Assembly: GCA_017860375.1 (NCBI GenBank)
Contig: JAGDMB010000170.1
Span: 1 to 6,150 of the forward strand
DNA length: 6,150 bases
Origin: Bacteroidota bacterium
GTDB lineage: Bacteria > Bacteroidota > Bacteroidia > Bacteroidales > UBA10428
Direction of reading: 5' to 3'
The notes under the pieces were generated by a model, which was given only the letters and a program-made list of their open reading frames with translations, searched no databases and was not told the origin of the DNA. The position numbers and the translations under genes were made by a program. Positions within the stretch are counted from its first letter, which is position 1. The number at the start of each line of letters is the position of its first letter. Shown piece after piece: positions 1 through 5,251 of the stretch.

Positions 1-638
1 AAAAAAGAAGTCGGCTGATGCAAGAACGTGGTCCAGAATTTATTATTGCGCGGTGGCCGCTGATCGGCGATGAACCAGATCAAAAAGGGCTTTTTGTTGT
101 TCCTGTGTTCCAGCGCCACCCGGTAAACGCTTTCCATAGGCGTCAAGACGGTTCCCTTATAACGATTGCGGATCTTAAGGAACAGCCGGTCCATGTCCTT
201 GTTCTGCAGGGGTCGGTAAATTACCAGCGCGTCACGCCGTGCATAAACTGATATTGCGGAATTCAGTTCCCAGTTGCCATAATGGCCTGAAACCAGTGCA
301 TAATTGCGGCCATTTTCATGAAATTCATTGAGCAATTCCGGATTGGTATACCGGAACCGGCGGTTAATTTCATCCAGGGATAGTGTGTACGGTGTAAGCG
401 ATTCGAGCAGGAAATCACACAAAAACCGGTAAAACTTTCTCGCAATTTGCCGGATCTCCGCTTCTGATTTAAGGGGATACGCGTTTCTGAGATTTTCAAA
501 AACAGTTTTCTTCCGGTAGGGGATCGCATAAAACGCTACTACAAACATCAGGTCAGAAATGCGGTGTAGAATAAAAAAAGGGAGTCTGGACACCAGCCAG
601 ACAAGGGATAACAAAGTATAGTACTTTACGCGGCCCAT
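1..638 (-). CDS. Lysophospholipid acyltransferase, HtrB/LpxL (lipid A acyltransferase) family, 3' end cut by window edge
   Basis: I translated this frame by hand. It is open from an ATG at 638 to the left edge: 212 codons plus two bases, no internal stop, so the C-terminus lies outside. Residues 1-25 are hydrophobic and look like an N-terminal membrane anchor. The family signature is the HX4(D/E) acyltransferase motif at residues 119-124 (H-Y-G-N-W-E; H119 and E124 predicted catalytic), preceded by V-S-G. It is followed by the Y-R-P-L-Q-N block near 142-147 and the A-D-Q motif with R-P-P near 191-196, all typical of the HtrB/LpxL family. Such enzymes add secondary acyl chains to lipid A at the inner membrane, usually in proteins of about 290-310 residues. 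The start overlaps the stop of the phosphatase upstream by one base, so it is probably translated by coupling. Which acyl position or lipid is modified cannot be read from sequence. The family call is secure; the exact substrate is inferred. Confidence 0.9.
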   Translation of the reverse strand, partial: MGRVKYYTLLSLVWLVSRLPFFILHRISDLMFVVAFYAIPYRKKTVFENLRNAYPLKSEAEIRQIARKFYRFLCDFLLESLTPYTLSLDEINRRFRYTNPELLNEFHENGRNYALVSGHYGNWELNSAISVYARRDALVIYRPLQNKDMDRLFLKIRNRYKGTVLTPMESVYRVALEHRNNKKPFLIWFIADQRPPRNNKFWTTFLHQPTSF

Positions 639-640
639 CA
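636..640 (-). other. TGATG stop/start overlap (translational coupling)
   Basis: Read on the minus strand, the TGA of the phosphatase (640-638) and the ATG of the acyltransferase (638-636) share one A. No purine-rich Shine-Dalgarno is obvious before this ATG, so terminating ribosomes probably reinitiate here and the two proteins would be made at linked levels. The overlap is seen directly; coupling is inference. Confidence 0.75.
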
Positions 641-1444
641 GGGATTCGCTTTACGGTTCATGAACCGGCCGACATTTTCAAGAAATTCGGCATGCATTTC
701 CGCACAGGAAGCAACAATTTCCCGGCTGAAAAGGAAATCATCCTCTCCTTTAAAATCCGATGCTATACCGCCCGCCTGCTTTAAGATCAGGGCTCCTGCG
801 GCTACATCCCATACACTCAGGTTGTATTCATAAAAGGCATCATACCGCCCGCATGCCACATAGGCAAGGTCGGTGGCAGCCGATCCCAGCCGGCGGACAC
901 CATGCGAACCCGTGAAGAAATATGTGAGCGATTGCATGAAGGGCTCAATACGGCCAAAATTATGGTAAGGAAATCCGGTGGCGATTAAGGCATCATTCAC
1001 TTTTACGGTGTGCGAAACGGTTATTTCCCTTTCGTTAAGATAGGCTTTGCTCCCTTTCCATGCGTAAAAGCACTCGTCCATAAAAATCTCATATACCACA
1101 CCGACCACGATTTCTTTATCTTCGAGAAGAGCAATACTGACCGCAACAGGAGGAGCACCATGAATGAAATTGGTCGTTCCGTCAAGCGGATCAATCACCC
1201 AGGTGAACCGGATGCCGGTTTTGGTTGAAGACCCTTCCTCGGCAATAAAGCCGGCTTCCGGAAGCAGGGCTTCAAGACGTTGAATGATCCTCTTCTCCGC
1301 TGCCTTATCCACGGAAGTGACAAAGTTTTGTCTTCCTTTTGTGTGGATATTATCCGTTGAAACCTGATGGAGCTGATCACGGATAAAAGTCCCGGTATCT
1401 TTTGCCACGATGCGCACGGCTTCACATAATTGCCTGTAATCCAT
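638..1444 (-). CDS. Inositol monophosphatase family protein (Mg-dependent phosphatase)
   Basis: A 268-residue protein of the FIG/inositol monophosphatase superfamily, full length for the family. Metal-site residues are all present. E69-E70 is the conserved Glu pair. D85-P-L-D-G-T-T (85-91) is motif A, contributing D85 and D88. W202-D203-V-A-A-G is motif B, contributing D203. These enzymes hydrolyse phosphate monoesters such as myo-inositol 1-phosphate in the cytoplasm with Mg2+; relatives act on 3'-phosphoadenosine 5'-phosphate or sugar bisphosphates, so the substrate is not certain. An upstream GTG at 1501 would add 19 residues. I prefer ATG 1444 because homologues begin near this point and a perfect -7 element (1468-1475) lies inside the longer reading frame. 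An AGGA sits only 3 nt before the ATG, too close for a good Shine-Dalgarno. It is first gene of a two-gene unit with the acyltransferase. Confidence 0.93.
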   Translation of the reverse strand: MDYRQLCEAVRIVAKDTGTFIRDQLHQVSTDNIHTKGRQNFVTSVDKAAEKRIIQRLEALLPEAGFIAEEGSSTKTGIRFTWVIDPLDGTTNFIHGAPPVAVSIALLEDKEIVVGVVYEIFMDECFYAWKGSKAYLNEREITVSHTVKVNDALIATGFPYHNFGRIEPFMQSLTYFFTGSHGVRRLGSAATDLAYVACGRYDAFYEYNLSVWDVAAGALILKQAGGIASDFKGEDDFLFSREIVASCAEMHAEFLENVGRFMNRKANP

Positions 1445-1467
1445 TATTCCTGAGTTAGAGTCGGATT

Positions 1468-1475
1468 CAAATATA
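1468..1475 (-). promoter_or_regulatory. Candidate Bacteroidetes -7 promoter element for the phosphatase-acyltransferase unit
   Basis: On the minus strand this reads TATATTTG, a perfect match to the Bacteroidetes -7 consensus TAnnTTTG. It lies 23 nt before ATG 1444, implying a leader of roughly 15-20 nt. No TTG is found at the expected 19-21 bp upstream, so only half of the bipartite promoter is supported. It argues against the longer GTG start at 1501. Confidence 0.5.
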
Positions 1476-1516
1476 AGAAAAAAATCACAGGCATATTTCA
1501 CTGCCGGGCAATTTGG

Positions 1517-1560
1517 GGTAAAACCCTCAGCATGGAGGAAGGTTTACCAAAATTTATTGG
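1517..1560. repeat. Imperfect hairpin and adjoining near-palindrome in the divergent intergenic region
   Basis: GGTAAA at 1517-1522 is complementary to TTTACC at 1543-1548. Inside it CCTC (1525-1528) pairs with GAGG (1535-1538) around a six-base loop, with an asymmetric internal loop between the two stems. Directly overlapping its right end, 1547-1560 is a near-palindrome (CCAA at one end, TTGG at the other, five of seven positions paired). It sits between the two divergent candidate promoters, a usual place for an operator, but no known regulator site is recognised. No other gene is visible in 1445-1625. Confidence 0.4.
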
Positions 1561-1604
1561 CAGGAGATCTGCTGAATTTGAAAAACTTTGTTTGGTGAAA
1601 TTCA

Positions 1605-1612
1605 TACATTTG
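1605..1612 (+). promoter_or_regulatory. Candidate Bacteroidetes -7 promoter element for the methyltransferase
   Basis: TACATTTG matches TAnnTTTG exactly. Upstream TTTG sequences occur at 1577-1580 and 1587-1590, giving gaps of 24 and 14 bp, neither at the usual 19-21, so the -33 half is uncertain. Transcription from here would begin near 1617-1619, leaving under 10 nt before ATG 1626 but about 35 nt before the in-frame ATG at 1653. Confidence 0.4.
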
Positions 1613-1625
1613 GACCACACCCGTT

Positions 1626-2489
1626 ATGAATCGAAATGTAAAAACGAAACCCATGAAAAAATATCTTTATGCCAATGCCGAACTCCACAATATGGATTTT
1701 GTATCGTGCATCGATGAACTTCCGCTCTGGTCGGCCCCTTTTGGATTAAGCCTTTTGGATACTATTGAAATGAAACCCGGGCTGAAGGTGCTGGATGTAG
1801 GCTGTGGCTGCGGATTCCCTTTGATCGAACTGGCCCAGCGCCTGGGCAACACATGCAACCTGACCGGCATCGATCCCTGGGAAACCGCACTCGGCAGGGT
1901 ACGGTTGAAGATGCTGCAGTACGGCATTTCCAACACGGAAGTGCTGAACTGCTGCGCTGAAACGATGCCCTTTCAAGACGGTTGCTTTACACTTATCGTG
2001 TCAAATAATGGCCTTAATAATGTGGAAAACCTGGAACAGGCTGTCCGCGAATGCGGCCGTGTGGCAGCTCCGGGGGCACAGCTGGTGCTTACCCAGAACC
2101 TGGAAGGTTCCATGATCGAATTCTATTCGATTTTTGAAAAAGTATTATCCGGAAAAAAGATGCGTGCCGAGATCGCCATATTAAAGAACCATATCTACCA
2201 AAAAAGAAAACCGGTTCAGGAAGTGTTTGCCATCCTTGAAAAGAATCAGTTTACCGTTGGCAAATGGATCGAAAAAAGCTTTTACCTGCGCTTTCTCAAC
2301 GCAGAAGCCATGTTGAATCATTCCTTCATCCGGTTCTGGTTTGCAGACAGCTGGGGCAAAATCATACATCCCGACAGGCAGTATGCAATTTTTACACAAG
2401 TAGAAAAGGAGTTGAACCGGCTGGCCATGGCCAAGGGAGAGATCCGGCTGACTATACCTTACATAGTCGTGGATTGCAGAAGACAGTAA
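1626..2489 (+). CDS. Class I SAM-dependent methyltransferase, substrate unknown
   Basis: A 287-residue protein whose N-terminal half is a Rossmann-fold methyltransferase of the UbiE/Methyltransf_11 type. Motif I is at residues 55-63 (V-L-D-V-G-C-G-C-G), the glycine-rich loop that binds S-adenosylmethionine. The acidic residue that binds the ribose hydroxyls is D83 (G-I-D-P). A-E-T-M-P-F at 111-116 is the region contacting the adenine, and L-I-V-S-N-N-G-L-N-N-V at 123-133 is the motif II/post-II area. Residues 150-287 are an additional, helix-rich part likely to form the substrate pocket; I recognise nothing specific in it. No signal peptide, so cytoplasmic. An in-frame TGA at 1596-1598 bounds the start. 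ATG 1653 (residue 10, M-K-K-Y) is an equally good or better start given the predicted promoter. The next gene follows after 109 bp with its own candidate promoter, so this may be a single-gene unit. Family sure, role unknown. Confidence 0.88.
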   Translation: MNRNVKTKPMKKYLYANAELHNMDFVSCIDELPLWSAPFGLSLLDTIEMKPGLKVLDVGCGCGFPLIELAQRLGNTCNLTGIDPWETALGRVRLKMLQYGISNTEVLNCCAETMPFQDGCFTLIVSNNGLNNVENLEQAVRECGRVAAPGAQLVLTQNLEGSMIEFYSIFEKVLSGKKMRAEIAILKNHIYQKRKPVQEVFAILEKNQFTVGKWIEKSFYLRFLNAEAMLNHSFIRFWFADSWGKIIHPDRQYAIFTQVEKELNRLAMAKGEIRLTIPYIVVDCRRQ

Positions 2490-2538
2490 TGACAAAACAG
2501 CAGGATACGGGCCGGTCGGATAGAAAAACGGATAAATC

Positions 2539-2554
2539 CAACCTTGCAACCTTG
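2539..2554. repeat. Perfect tandem duplication of an octamer upstream of htrA
   Basis: CAACCTTG occurs twice back to back, 16 bp without mismatch, just upstream of the candidate -7 element for the protease gene. Each copy supplies a TTG that could act as a -33 element. The 8-bp unit length equals the period of the array at 6011-6082, although the unit differs. Confidence 0.7.
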
Positions 2555-2570
2555 AAATGTTCTAATTTTG
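2544..2570 (+). promoter_or_regulatory. Candidate Bacteroidetes promoter for htrA
   Basis: TAATTTTG at 2563-2570 is a perfect TAnnTTTG -7 element. A TTG at 2544-2546 lies 16 bp upstream, shorter than the usual 19-21 bp, so the -33 assignment is tentative. Initiation near 2576 would give a leader of about 20-25 nt before ATG 2599. No terminator is evident between the methyltransferase and this site. Confidence 0.45.
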
Positions 2571-2598
2571 ACAAATCTCAAGTGAAATTTCAGGCAAA

Positions 2599-4023
2599 AT
2601 GAAAAAAGGACATATTTTGGTATTGGCCATTGTGGCTATAATGGGAGGTCTTGTTGCGGTTGTTGTGTATTCAATCCTGATCGACAATAAGGAAAAGAAA
2701 ATAACAGCCCGGGTTGACCAGCCGATTGCCATGGTCAATATATCCGGTGATAGCCCTGTAACCGATTTTACCTTTGCAGCGGAACAATCCATCAATGCGG
2801 TGGTCCATGTTAAAACCCAGTCAACGGTCGAATACCGGAACCCAATCTACGATTTTTTTTACGGTGACCGGTACAAGGGTGAATCTGAGCCTGTCCTCGG
2901 ATTTGGTTCCGGTGTGATCATTTCTCCCGAGGGGTATATTGTCACAAACAATCATGTAGTGGAAGGTTCCGAAAAGGTCTATGTTGCACTGAATGATAAA
3001 AGGGAATTTGAAGCCATTATCACCGGCACGGATAAATCCACCGATCTTGCCGTGTTGAAAGTGAAGGCAGATAACCTTCATTATCTGCCTTACGGGAACT
3101 CCGACCAGCTGAAAGTGGGCGAATGGGTCCTGGCTGTCGGAAATCCTTTTAACATAACATCCACAGTAACAGCCGGGATTGTAAGTGCCAAGGGAAGAAG
3201 CATGCAGATCATCCAGGACAATTACAGTATTGAATCGTTCATCCAGACGGATGCGGCGGTAAACCGTGGCAACAGCGGGGGTGCACTGGTGAACCTGAAA
3301 GGTGAACTGATCGGCATCAACACGGCCATTGTCTCCCCGTCGGGTGGGTATGTGGGAATTTCTTTTGCTATCCCGGTAAGCATTGTTAAAAAGGTGGTGG
3401 CTGACCTTATAGAATCCGGAGTGGTACAGCGGGGCATCCTCGGCGTCGGCATTGGTGAAATCACTGCTGATCTGGCAAAGGAAAAAAACCTGGGTAAAAT
3501 TGAAGGCGTGTATGTTACTGAAGTCAGGGATAACTCCGGTGCGAAAGAAGCCGGGATTGAGCAGGGTGATGTAATTATGAAAATCAATGATATCGGAGTA
3601 AACAGTCCCGCTGAACTTCAGGAACAGGTAGGCCGCTTCAGACCGGGAGACAGGATCAATGTTTTGATAAAAAGAAGAGGCAATATGAAACAATTTGAGG
3701 TGACTTTGCGTAACCTGCAAGGAGACACAAAGATTGTCACAATCAAAACATACGGTACGGTACTTGGAGCAAAGATTGTTGAGCTTGAAAAGGATGAAAA
3801 GGCAAAGCTGGGTTTAAAATACGGTGTAAAAGTAACGGAGCTTCAGACCGGCAAGCTGAAATCGGAGGGAGTAAAAGAAGGATTCATCATCACACAGGTA
3901 AACAACAAACCTGTTTATTCAGTTTCGGAGCTTGAAAAACTTATTAATAGCACAAAAGGCGGGGTTTATATAGAAGGTATGTATCCTGACGGAATAGTGG
4001 CGTATTATGCGTTTGGTCTGTAA
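2599..4023 (+). CDS. htrA: HtrA/Deg-family periplasmic serine protease (S1C) with two PDZ domains
   Basis: A 474-residue protein, full length for Bacteroidetes HtrA. Residues 6-27 form one hydrophobic segment after M-K-K, acting as signal peptide or membrane anchor; no clear signal peptidase site follows, so anchoring at the inner membrane facing the periplasm is plausible. The trypsin-like domain spans about 60-270 with the complete triad: H119 (T-N-N-H-V-V), D149 (S-T-D-L-A-V) and S226 (G-N-S-G-G-A-L). PDZ1 is about 278-375 (begins R-G-I-L-G-V) and PDZ2 about 383-474, more divergent, ending in Y-Y-A-F-G-L. HtrA proteins degrade or refold misfolded envelope proteins under stress, with PDZ domains controlling oligomer state and substrate binding. 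An in-frame TGA at 2569-2571 bounds the start; ATG 2599 lacks a strong Shine-Dalgarno. It is followed after 131 bp by the primary sigma factor gene, an adjacency I recall from Porphyromonas gingivalis. A degQ/degP-type name would be equally valid. Confidence 0.96.
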   Translation: MKKGHILVLAIVAIMGGLVAVVVYSILIDNKEKKITARVDQPIAMVNISGDSPVTDFTFAAEQSINAVVHVKTQSTVEYRNPIYDFFYGDRYKGESEPVLGFGSGVIISPEGYIVTNNHVVEGSEKVYVALNDKREFEAIITGTDKSTDLAVLKVKADNLHYLPYGNSDQLKVGEWVLAVGNPFNITSTVTAGIVSAKGRSMQIIQDNYSIESFIQTDAAVNRGNSGGALVNLKGELIGINTAIVSPSGGYVGISFAIPVSIVKKVVADLIESGVVQRGILGVGIGEITADLAKEKNLGKIEGVYVTEVRDNSGAKEAGIEQGDVIMKINDIGVNSPAELQEQVGRFRPGDRINVLIKRRGNMKQFEVTLRNLQGDTKIVTIKTYGTVLGAKIVELEKDEKAKLGLKYGVKVTELQTGKLKSEGVKEGFIITQVNNKPVYSVSELEKLINSTKGGVYIEGMYPDGIVAYYAFGL

Positions 4024-4056
4024 GCGCCAAAAAATGACCGCATCGCTCAGCATATG

Positions 4057-4072
4057 AAGCAACCGCCTGCTT
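4057..4072 (+). terminator. Weak possible terminator hairpin after htrA
   Basis: AAGCA (4057-4061) pairs with TGCTT (4068-4072) around a six-base loop, 34 bp after the protease stop, followed by TAATTTAT rather than a run of T. The stem is short, so this is at best a weak intrinsic terminator. Confidence 0.25.
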
Positions 4073-4097
4073 TAATTTATGCCGTCTCTTATTTATA

Positions 4098-4128
4098 TTG
4101 AATTTAAATTTAAAATAGCCTAAATTCG
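4098..4128 (+). promoter_or_regulatory. Candidate Bacteroidetes promoter for rpoD
   Basis: TTG at 4098-4100 and TAAATTCG at 4121-4128 (one mismatch to TAnnTTTG) are separated by exactly 20 bp, the preferred spacing for the -33/-7 promoter that Bacteroidetes RpoD recognises. Transcription would start near 4134, giving a leader of about 20 nt. The spacer is very AT-rich and holds the palindromes AATTTAAATT (4101-4110) and TTTAAATTTAAA (4103-4114). This is the best-spaced promoter in the window and would make the sigma factor gene transcribed by its own product. Confidence 0.55.
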
Positions 4129-4154
4129 CACATGTTTTTTTTTAAGGGAAGAAA

Positions 4155-5015
4155 ATGAGACAGTTAAAGATTACAAAGTCGATTACGAACAGGGAGAGTG
4201 CTTCATTAGACAAGTATTTGCAGGAGATTGGGAAAGAAGATCTCATTACGGTTGAAGAAGAAGTTGAACTGGCCCAGCGTATTAAGAAGGGTGATAAAAC
4301 CGCCCTGGAAAAACTCACGCGGGCAAACCTGCGGTTTGTTGTTTCAGTTGCCAAACAATACCAGAACCAGGGATTGAGTCTTCCCGACCTGATCAATGAA
4401 GGGAACCTTGGATTAATCAAGGCTGCGGAAAAATTTGATGAAACACGCGGATTTAAGTTTATATCCTACGCTGTATGGTGGATTCGGCAATCGATTTTGC
4501 AAGCCCTGGCAGAACAGTCGAGGATTGTTCGTCTGCCCCTGAACCAGGTGGGTTCTTTGAATAAGATCAATAAAGCATTTTCAAAATTTGAGCAGGAGTT
4601 CGAACGTACTCCTACCTCCGAAGAACTGGCTGAAGCGCTTGAAATTCCCAAGGAAAAAATTGCCGATACACTGAAAGTCTCCGGACGCCATGTATCGGTC
4701 GATGCTCCATTTGCAGACGGAGAAGATAACAGCCTGCTCGACGTACTTATTAACCACGATTCACCTAAAGCCGATAAGAAACTGATCAGCGAATCGCTGA
4801 TGAAGGAAATTGACAGAGCATTGTCGACACTCACCGAAAGAGAAAGAGATATTATTAAACTCTTTTTTGGTATTGGCATTCAGGAAATGACCCTCGAGGA
4901 GATCGGTGAACGTTTCGGCCTTACCCGTGAAAGGGTGAGACAGATAAAGGAAAAGGCTATCCGCCGGCTTCGCCATACTTCGCGCAGCAAATTGCTGAAA
5001 TCGTATCTCGGATAA
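4155..5015 (+). CDS. rpoD: Primary RNA polymerase sigma factor, RpoD (sigma-70 family, short Bacteroidetes form)
   Basis: A 286-residue sigma-70 protein. Region 1.2 is at about 15-50 (S-L-D-K-Y-L-Q-E-I-G). Region 2 is about 53-123, with the core-binding N-L-R-F-V-V (58-63), D-L-I-N-E-G-N-L-G-L (78-87) and the -7 reading/melting helix around Y-A-V-W-W-I-R-Q-S (105-113). Region 3 is about 130-205 and region 4 about 219-276, its helix-turn-helix beginning T-L-E-E-I-G and containing T-R-E-R-V-R-Q-I-K. Region 1.1 and the non-conserved insert of proteobacterial RpoD are absent, as is normal for Bacteroidetes primary sigma factors of about 286-290 residues. An in-frame TAA at 4143-4145 bounds the start, and AAGGGAA at 4144-4150 is the best Shine-Dalgarno in the window. 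It directs RNA polymerase to housekeeping promoters. It has its own promoter upstream and a strong terminator 26 bp after the stop, so it is probably monocistronic. Confidence 0.97.
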   Translation: MRQLKITKSITNRESASLDKYLQEIGKEDLITVEEEVELAQRIKKGDKTALEKLTRANLRFVVSVAKQYQNQGLSLPDLINEGNLGLIKAAEKFDETRGFKFISYAVWWIRQSILQALAEQSRIVRLPLNQVGSLNKINKAFSKFEQEFERTPTSEELAEALEIPKEKIADTLKVSGRHVSVDAPFADGEDNSLLDVLINHDSPKADKKLISESLMKEIDRALSTLTERERDIIKLFFGIGIQEMTLEEIGERFGLTRERVRQIKEKAIRRLRHTSRSKLLKSYLG

Positions 5016-5040
5016 TAAATAGTCCGGTCTTACCAATACA

Positions 5041-5070
5041 AAGCTGCAGCCTTCGGGATGCAGCTTTTTT
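5041..5070 (+). terminator. Strong Rho-independent terminator after rpoD
   Basis: An 8-bp perfect stem (AAGCTGCA at 5041-5048 with TGCAGCTT at 5059-5066) is extended inward by CC/GG pairs closing a stable TTCG tetraloop at 5052-5055, with one G-A mismatch between. The stem runs directly into six T residues (5065-5070). It begins 26 bp after the sigma factor stop codon. Confidence 0.88.
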
Positions 5071-5089
5071 GTTGCAGGAGGTTTCATCC

Positions 5090-5190
5090 GTCACCCGGCG
5101 AAGCCGGGCGACAGAAATGACGTAGCCAGGCAATTGAAACGGGGATCACCTGGCGAAGCCCTACGACGGAAATGACAATGCCGGGCGACG
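5090..5190. repeat. Degenerate REP-like hairpin repeats, two copies plus a fragment
   Basis: Copy 1 begins at 5090 and copy 2 at 5145, a 55-bp offset, both following the pattern TCACCyGGCGAAGCC then CGACrGAAATGAC. A fragment, GCCGGGCGAC at 5180-5189, exactly repeats 5103-5112. Copy 1 is a near-perfect hairpin: GTC/GAC outer pairs and CCCGGC/GCCGGG inner pairs around GAA (5090-5112). The one unpaired position would be a G-U pair in minus-strand RNA but an A-C mismatch in plus-strand RNA. Copy 2 has lost much of the stem. The stretch 5071-5251 contains no gene that I can see. Confidence 0.65.
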
Positions 5191-5196
5191 GCAAGG

Positions 5197-5221
5197 AATT
5201 GCACATGGCAATAATTGCACA
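5197..5221. repeat. Direct repeat AATTGCACA overlapping the promoter of the membrane-protein gene
   Basis: AATTGCACA occurs at 5197-5205 and again at 5213-5221, a 16-bp offset. ATTGC (5198-5202) and GCAAT (5208-5212) also form a 5-bp inverted repeat. The second copy contains the candidate -33 TTG, so the pair could be a regulator site. No known operator is recognised. Confidence 0.4.
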
Positions 5222-5245
5222 GGTTGCGCCGTTTGTATAATTTAG
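5215..5245 (+). promoter_or_regulatory. Candidate Bacteroidetes promoter for the membrane-protein gene
   Basis: TTG at 5215-5217 and TAATTTAG at 5238-5245 (one mismatch to TAnnTTTG) are 20 bp apart. Initiation would fall near 5250, so the message would be leaderless or nearly so relative to ATG 5252. An overlapping TATAAT-like hexamer is at 5236-5241. Confidence 0.4.
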
Positions 5246-5251
5246 CGTATT

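Noticed and set aside
263..529. An 88-codon minus-strand frame
   Set aside because: It is out of frame with the acyltransferase, whose frame holds the H-Y-G-N-W-E motif and runs through the whole region.
1445..1501. GTG start at 1501 for the phosphatase (287 residues)
   Set aside because: The extra 19 residues have no family counterpart, and a perfect -7 element lies inside them; ATG 1444 gives the normal family length.
1532..1717. A 61-codon plus-strand frame in the divergent intergenic region
   Set aside because: It runs into the methyltransferase gene in another frame, shows no motif, and covers the candidate promoter.
2821..3720. A 299-codon open frame on the minus strand
   Set aside because: It lies entirely antisense to the protease gene, whose catalytic triad and PDZ domains are unmistakable. 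The translation has no recognisable motif and reflects the codon pattern of the plus strand.
4155..5015. Alternative or stress sigma factor (RpoS/RpoH-like)
   Set aside because: The short length might suggest this, but regions 1.2, 2, 3 and 4 are all present and this size is normal for the primary sigma factor of Bacteroidetes.
5090..5190. CRISPR-like array
   Set aside because: Only two diverged copies plus a fragment, with no regular unique spacers and no cas genes; the hairpin character fits a REP-like element better.
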